In this document: positions 6,485 through 9,469 of the stretch, one piece after another
Position numbering within the stretch: position 1 is the first letter of the stretch
Layout: every line of letters begins with the position of its first letter
Origin: Verrucomicrobiales bacterium
GTDB taxonomy: Bacteria; Verrucomicrobiota; Verrucomicrobiae; Limisphaerales; UBA9464
Reading direction: 5' to 3'
DNA length: 9,469 nt
Assembly (NCBI GenBank): GCA_005789375.1
Contig: SXXZ01000157.1
Span: 1-9,469, forward strand
Translations under genes and position numbers: made by a program
The notes under the pieces: model-generated
The model's input: the letters and a program-made list of their open reading frames with translations, nothing else
Told to the model about the DNA's origin: nothing
Database searches by the model: none

Positions 6485-7879
6485 TTATTCCTTGTCGTAC
6501 TGCCGGCTGAAATCGAGAACGAGCTGGCGCTGCTCTCCGTTTCGCAACAGCACGACGATGACCCGATGCTTTTCAGAAACATTGCCCAGGGCCTCGGAGT
6601 GGACGGCCTTCACGTCGGCCGGTGTGATCACCGCTTTGCCGTCGATCTTTAGCAGGATGTCTTGCGGTGACAGGCCCGCCTGGGCCGCGTTGCCGGGGAA
6701 TTTTACGCCATAAATGAAGACTCCCTGATTGCGGTGGAAGAACAGGTCGGGGTTGTCGAATTGGTTAATGGCCTTGACCGTGAAATCCCAGCGGCGGCAC
6801 TCAATTTCTTCGCCCTCCACCTTGCCCTTGGCGCGCGGCACCATCGAGGTCGTCTGGGTCTGCCCCTTGCGGACGAACTCTAGAGCGGCGGGCTTGCCCT
6901 TAGGTAAGAGGCCAATGCGTTGGCGAACTCCCGGTAGGTCTTCGACCGTGAGCCCAGTGACCTCTGCACCGTTGATTTTCACGATGCGGTCTCCGGTCTG
7001 AATCCCGGCGCGCCGGGCGGGGCTTTCCGGATCGGTTTCTGCCACCATGACGCCTTCATTCTCGGGAAAGTAGACGTTCCGGTTGAAGTCCTTCAGTGGC
7101 TGCAATTGGAGGCCCGTCCAGCTCCAGTCCATCTTGCCATGTTCCCGAATTTGATCAGCGACCACTCGGGCCACCTCGATGGGCACCGTAAATCCGAGAT
7201 CGCCCCCTCCGCCCATCATCCCTCGGGTATTGAGTCCGACCACCTCGCCCAGTGTGTTGACCAGTGGGCCGCCGGAGTTGCCTGGGTTGATCGATGCGTC
7301 GGTCTGGAGCCAAGAGCTGTATTCACTCGACCCGGGTAGGTAGCGGTGGGTGCAGGAAATGATGCCAATCGACACCGAGCGGGAGAGTCCGAAGGGAGCC
7401 CCCATCGCCATGACAAAATCGCCCTCCACCAGGTTGGTTGAGATGCCCAACCGCGCGAAGGGCAGGGGCGGGGCATCGGCGGGCCGCTCCAGTTTCAGGA
7501 GGGCGACATCGGTGTCTTTATCGGATCCAAGGACCTTGGCTTTGAAGGCCTGACCATCGGAGAGCAGGCAGCGGACCTCGGTCGCCTTGTCCACGACATG
7601 CCAGTTGGAGAGCAATTCGCCATCGGCTGAGATGAGCACGCCGGAACCGGATACTTCTTGGGCTTGGCGCTTGCCTCCTTGCATGTCTTCACGGACGCAC
7701 TTGATGAAGACCACCGAGGGAAAAACTCGATCCTTCGCCGATCGAACTACCTTTCGAAAATCCAGCGTTTCCATGCCCTTGGGAAGGGCATCGTCCGCCA
7801 AGACGGTGTGCGGGGAATGTCCCAAGAGGAGACCCAGTGCGAGAAGGGGCGAGAGTATCCGGTTCACGTGTGTGGTCAT
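6485..7879 (-). CDS. HtrA/DegP-like S1C serine protease with two PDZ domains
   Basis: The 464-residue product is a DegP/HtrA-type envelope protease that would degrade or hold misfolded exported proteins. Residues 1-28 form a Sec-type signal peptide ([12 protein letters not shown] core, likely cleavage near VLADD). The trypsin-like domain follows, with the triad His94 (SNWHVV), Asp124 (KDTDVALL) and Ser202 (NPGNSGGPL). Two PDZ domains come next, roughly 255-347 ([19 protein letters not shown]) and 365-455 ([18 protein letters not shown]). Domain order and length match the family; all three catalytic residues are present, so it should be active. The ATG at 7879 is chosen because it places the signal peptide at the N terminus; the open frame continues to 8104, but that extension is charged and low in family likeness. 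It is divergent from hisG with a 173-base gap and convergent with zwf. Three cysteines in the protease domain (61, 104, 176) are slightly unusual for an exported enzyme. Confidence 0.92.
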   Translation of the reverse strand: MTTHVNRILSPLLALGLLLGHSPHTVLADDALPKGMETLDFRKVVRSAKDRVFPSVVFIKCVREDMQGGKRQAQEVSGSGVLISADGELLSNWHVVDKATEVRCLLSDGQAFKAKVLGSDKDTDVALLKLERPADAPPLPFARLGISTNLVEGDFVMAMGAPFGLSRSVSIGIISCTHRYLPGSSEYSSWLQTDASINPGNSGGPLVNTLGEVVGLNTRGMMGGGGDLGFTVPIEVARVVADQIREHGKMDWSWTGLQLQPLKDFNRNVYFPENEGVMVAETDPESPARRAGIQTGDRIVKINGAEVTGLTVEDLPGVRQRIGLLPKGKPAALEFVRKGQTQTTSMVPRAKGKVEGEEIECRRWDFTVKAINQFDNPDLFFHRNQGVFIYGVKFPGNAAQAGLSPQDILLKIDGKAVITPADVKAVHSEALGNVSEKHRVIVVLLRNGEQRQLVLDFSRQYDKE

Positions 7880-8037
7880 CCTACAGTCTGCCGCAGGCCT
7901 GTCGAGTTGGAGGGACCCCTCAAACGATCGATGCAGAAATCTGTCGCTCCTTGGCTCGTTCTCTGGCAGTTCCATGTGATCCTGTGGAGCACAACTGGCG
8001 GCGGTTCGGGGAGGATTGCCAAATTCGGTTGAATCCC

Positions 8038-8042
8038 AGGAG
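8038..8042 (+). promoter_or_regulatory. Shine-Dalgarno sequence of hisG
   Basis: AGGAG lies 10 bases before the ATG at 8053 and fixes that start. It is the clearest ribosome binding site in the window; most other genes here lack one. Confidence 0.6.
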
Positions 8043-8052
8043 TTTGCCAACG

Positions 8053-8979
8053 ATGAGCAAGACCAAAGCCACCGCATCCGCATCCGTAGCGCCCGCGCCC
8101 GCACCCAAGCTCAAGCTGGGGTTGCCCAAGGGTTCGCTGCAAGATGCCACCCTCGAGAAATTTGCCAAAGCCGGATGGAACATCACCGTGTCCAGCCGGA
8201 GCTACGAGCCCTACGTCGATGATCCTGAGCTGCAGATCCGCCTGATCCGAGCCCAGGAAATCGGACGCTACGTGGCACTCGGCTATCTGGATGCCGGTCT
8301 GACCGGTGTGGACTGGATCCACGAGAACGGCGTCGCCGGTGATGTGCACGAGGTGGGCGAATTTGTTTTTAGCAAGGCCACGCGTCAGCCCACTCGCTGG
8401 GTGTTGGCCGTACCCGAAGAATCGGAGATCCGAACGGTGAAGGACCTGGAGGGCAAGCGCATCGCCACTGAAGTGGTGGGTATGACGCGCCGCTGGCTCC
8501 GCAAGCATGGGGTGAAGGCCGAGGTTGAATTCTCCTGGGGTGCCACTGAGGTGAAGGCCCGTGAGTTGGTCGACGCGATTGTCGATGTCACCGAGACCGG
8601 GTCGTCGCTGCGGGCCAACAAACTTCGCATCGTCGATACGTTGATGGTCTCGACGCCACGCTTGGTGGCCAACAAGACGGCCTGGAAGGATCCGTGGATC
8701 CGCTCGAAGATCGAGACCATCGCATTGCTTCTCAAAGGTGCCATCGAAGCCGAGATCAAGGTGGGGCTTAAGATGAACATCCGAGAGAAGGACTTGCCAA
8801 ACCTGTTGCAAAGCTTGCCCTCGCTCCGTAATCCTACTGTCTCAGGCTTGAGTCAGTCGGGCTGGGTAGCCGTGGAAACTATCATCGACGAACCGGTGGT
8901 TCGTGAGCTGATTCCTCGACTGAAGGCTTTCGGAGCCGAAGGCATCATCGAATATCCGCTGAACAAGGTGGTTTACTGA
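8053..8979 (+). CDS. hisG: ATP phosphoribosyltransferase HisG, long form
   Basis: HisG condenses ATP with PRPP to phosphoribosyl-ATP, the first and feedback-controlled step of histidine synthesis in the cytosol. The 308-residue protein starts with an Ala/Pro-rich, probably disordered extension (residues 5-18). The catalytic domain follows: [18 protein letters not shown], then [12 protein letters not shown], and the PRPP-binding loop [12 protein letters not shown] at 178-189. Residues from ~228 onward ([31 protein letters not shown]) form the ACT-like regulatory domain of long-form hexameric HisG. Histidine inhibition is therefore expected and no HisZ partner is needed. The ATG at 8053 has an AGGAG site; the open frame extends upstream to 7837 into the divergent protease gene and is not credible there. 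No other his gene is adjacent. The bS22-like gene follows after 27 bases, probably on the same transcript. Confidence 0.95.
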   Translation: MSKTKATASASVAPAPAPKLKLGLPKGSLQDATLEKFAKAGWNITVSSRSYEPYVDDPELQIRLIRAQEIGRYVALGYLDAGLTGVDWIHENGVAGDVHEVGEFVFSKATRQPTRWVLAVPEESEIRTVKDLEGKRIATEVVGMTRRWLRKHGVKAEVEFSWGATEVKARELVDAIVDVTETGSSLRANKLRIVDTLMVSTPRLVANKTAWKDPWIRSKIETIALLLKGAIEAEIKVGLKMNIREKDLPNLLQSLPSLRNPTVSGLSQSGWVAVETIIDEPVVRELIPRLKAFGAEGIIEYPLNKVVY

Positions 8980-9006
8980 CAACGACAACTCAAGACCAAC
9001 ACTGAT

Positions 9007-9108
9007 ATGGGTTCACTCAAGAAACGTCGCAAAGCGAAGATCAACAAACACAAGCGCCGGAAGAAGCTTCGGCAGAACCGGCATAAGAAGCGTACTTGGC
9101 AGAAGTAA
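9007..9108 (+). CDS. AURKAIP1/COX24 domain protein (bS22/mS38-like small basic protein)
   Basis: This 33-residue protein starts [20 protein letters not shown] and ends KKRTWQK; 18 of its 33 residues are Lys or Arg. This is the pattern of the AURKAIP1/COX24 C-terminal domain family (DUF1713): the mitochondrial ribosomal protein mS38 and the small bacterial subunit protein bS22 known from mycobacteria. The likely role is binding rRNA in the small ribosomal subunit; that role in this lineage is inferred by homology. The frame runs ATG to TAA with no gap. There is no Shine-Dalgarno sequence, and the gene lies 27 bases after hisG, so it is probably cotranscribed. Such genes are easily missed because of their size. 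Confidence 0.88.
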   Translation: MGSLKKRRKAKINKHKRRKKLRQNRHKKRTWQK

Positions 9109-9151
9109 CGCGTCCTCTTCGGCCGTTTCTCCCAACATTCCGCTTTTCAGA

Positions 9152-9192
9152 GCGCGGCCTTGGTTTTCAACGACCGGGCCGCGTCGTCTTTT
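9152..9192 (+). terminator. Intrinsic terminator after hisG and the bS22-like gene
   Basis: CGCGGCC (9153-9159) pairs exactly with GGCCGCG (9177-9183), extended by an outer G-U pair (9152/9184). An inner GGT/ACC pairing (9062-offset bases 9162-9164 with 9073-offset bases 9173-9175) completes a GC-rich stem. It is followed by TCGTCTTTT (9184-9192), a usable T-rich tail on the + strand. It lies 43 bases after the small gene's stop. Confidence 0.65.
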
Positions 9193-9218
9193 ATGTCAGG
9201 TGTTTTTTGGGCTGAAGT

Positions 9219-9469
9219 ATGACTGTCTCTACCTGTTTGGGTGTTTTCCGGGCTTACCGCTCCAGGCCCTTCCCGGTTTTGGTCGTGGTTTTGGCCATGG
9301 TCGTTGCCGGGTGCAGAACGCACGGTTTGGGCAAACCCGTGGGTGCCCTGTCGGCGAAGCGTTCTGCGGCTGCTCCAGCCGACTGGGAGCGGCGCGCGGA
9401 GGCTCATGCGGCATTCGCAGCGGGTCTAGTCCGCGGCATGAATGGGGATTCGGAGGGGCTCCTGCGCTA
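9219..9469 (+). CDS. Lipoprotein, probably TPR-containing, 3'-truncated
   Basis: The frame from ATG 9219 is open to the window edge (83 complete codons). Residues 1-31 form a lipoprotein signal peptide: a basic stretch (RAYRSR), a hydrophobic core (LVVVLAMVVAG) and the lipobox V-A-G-C with Cys32 as the lipidation site. After a low-complexity Ala/Gly linker comes WERRAEAHAAFAAGLVRGMN followed by GDSEG. This resembles the first helix of a tetratricopeptide repeat, as in membrane-anchored TPR proteins of Verrucomicrobiota. An in-frame TGA lies just upstream (9213-9215), so 9219 is the first possible start. The lipoprotein call is strong; the TPR call is tentative because the repeats lie beyond the window. 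Confidence 0.72.
   Translation, partial: MTVSTCLGVFRAYRSRPFPVLVVVLAMVVAGCRTHGLGKPVGALSAKRSAAAPADWERRAEAHAAFAAGLVRGMNGDSEGLLR

Noticed and set aside
7946..7982. Sigma-70-like promoter before hisG (TTGGCT, 18 bases, TGTGAT)
   Set aside because: Each box matches the consensus at only four of six positions, too weak to call without transcript data in a GC-rich genome of uncertain promoter consensus.
7880..8104. N-terminal extension of the HtrA-like protein up to 8104
   Set aside because: The extension would bury the signal peptide about 75 residues inside the protein and overlap the hisG start; ATG 7879 gives a normal exported protein.
7876..8811. Minus-strand open frame of 311 codons antisense to hisG
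   Set aside because: The composition (His/Gly/Gln-rich, no motifs) and full overlap with HisG coding sequence mark it as a shadow.

Overview
The window is about 9.5 kb of GC-rich bacterial chromosome carrying mostly housekeeping genes. Several traits point to Verrucomicrobiota or a close PVC relative: a 33-residue AURKAIP1/COX24-type (bS22-like) basic protein, a solitary FTLVE pilin, a formylglycine-generating-enzyme-type protein, a DegP-like protease with two PDZ domains, and start codons mostly without a clear Shine-Dalgarno sequence. This assignment is inference; there is no rRNA or marker comparison behind it.

Layout. Bases 2-424 (+) are the C-terminal part of an FGE-sulfatase-domain protein cut by the window edge. 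A 148-base gap with unusually well-organised alternative base pairing leads into a tightly coupled (+) cluster: queE (573-1349), a class III PLP aminotransferase (1349-2737) and rsmA (2734-3627), joined by overlapping stop/start codons. After a 182-base gap comes a stand-alone STAS-domain anti-sigma factor antagonist (3810-4112, +). Its stop codon lies inside the first copy of a perfect 4 x 14-bp tandem repeat, which separates it from a convergent type IV pilin-like gene (4185-4604, -). Next is zwf, glucose-6-phosphate dehydrogenase (4848-6404, +), divergent from the pilin gene. A perfect 12-bp hairpin lies between zwf and the convergent HtrA/DegP-like protease (6485-7879, -). Divergent from the protease is long-form hisG (8053-8979, +), followed 27 bases later by the 33-aa bS22-like gene (9007-9108). 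A GC-rich hairpin with a T-rich tail closes that unit. The last gene (9219 to the edge, +) is the start of a lipoprotein, probably a TPR protein.

How the genes work together. queE (queuosine precursor synthesis, tRNA modification) and rsmA (16S rRNA dimethylation) are both RNA-modification genes translated in one chain with an aminotransferase of unknown substrate. hisG and the small ribosomal-type protein probably share a transcript. The other genes are independent single units: sugar oxidation for NADPH (zwf), envelope protein quality control (HtrA-like), partner-switching signalling (STAS) and a pilin.

I found no CRISPR array, insertion sequence, prophage, toxin-antitoxin pair or defence system, and no evidence of a new multi-gene system. 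The signals most worth a second look are non-coding: a possible RNA switch in front of queE, the tandem repeat over the STAS stop codon, and a pseudoknot-like arrangement just upstream of the zwf start codon.
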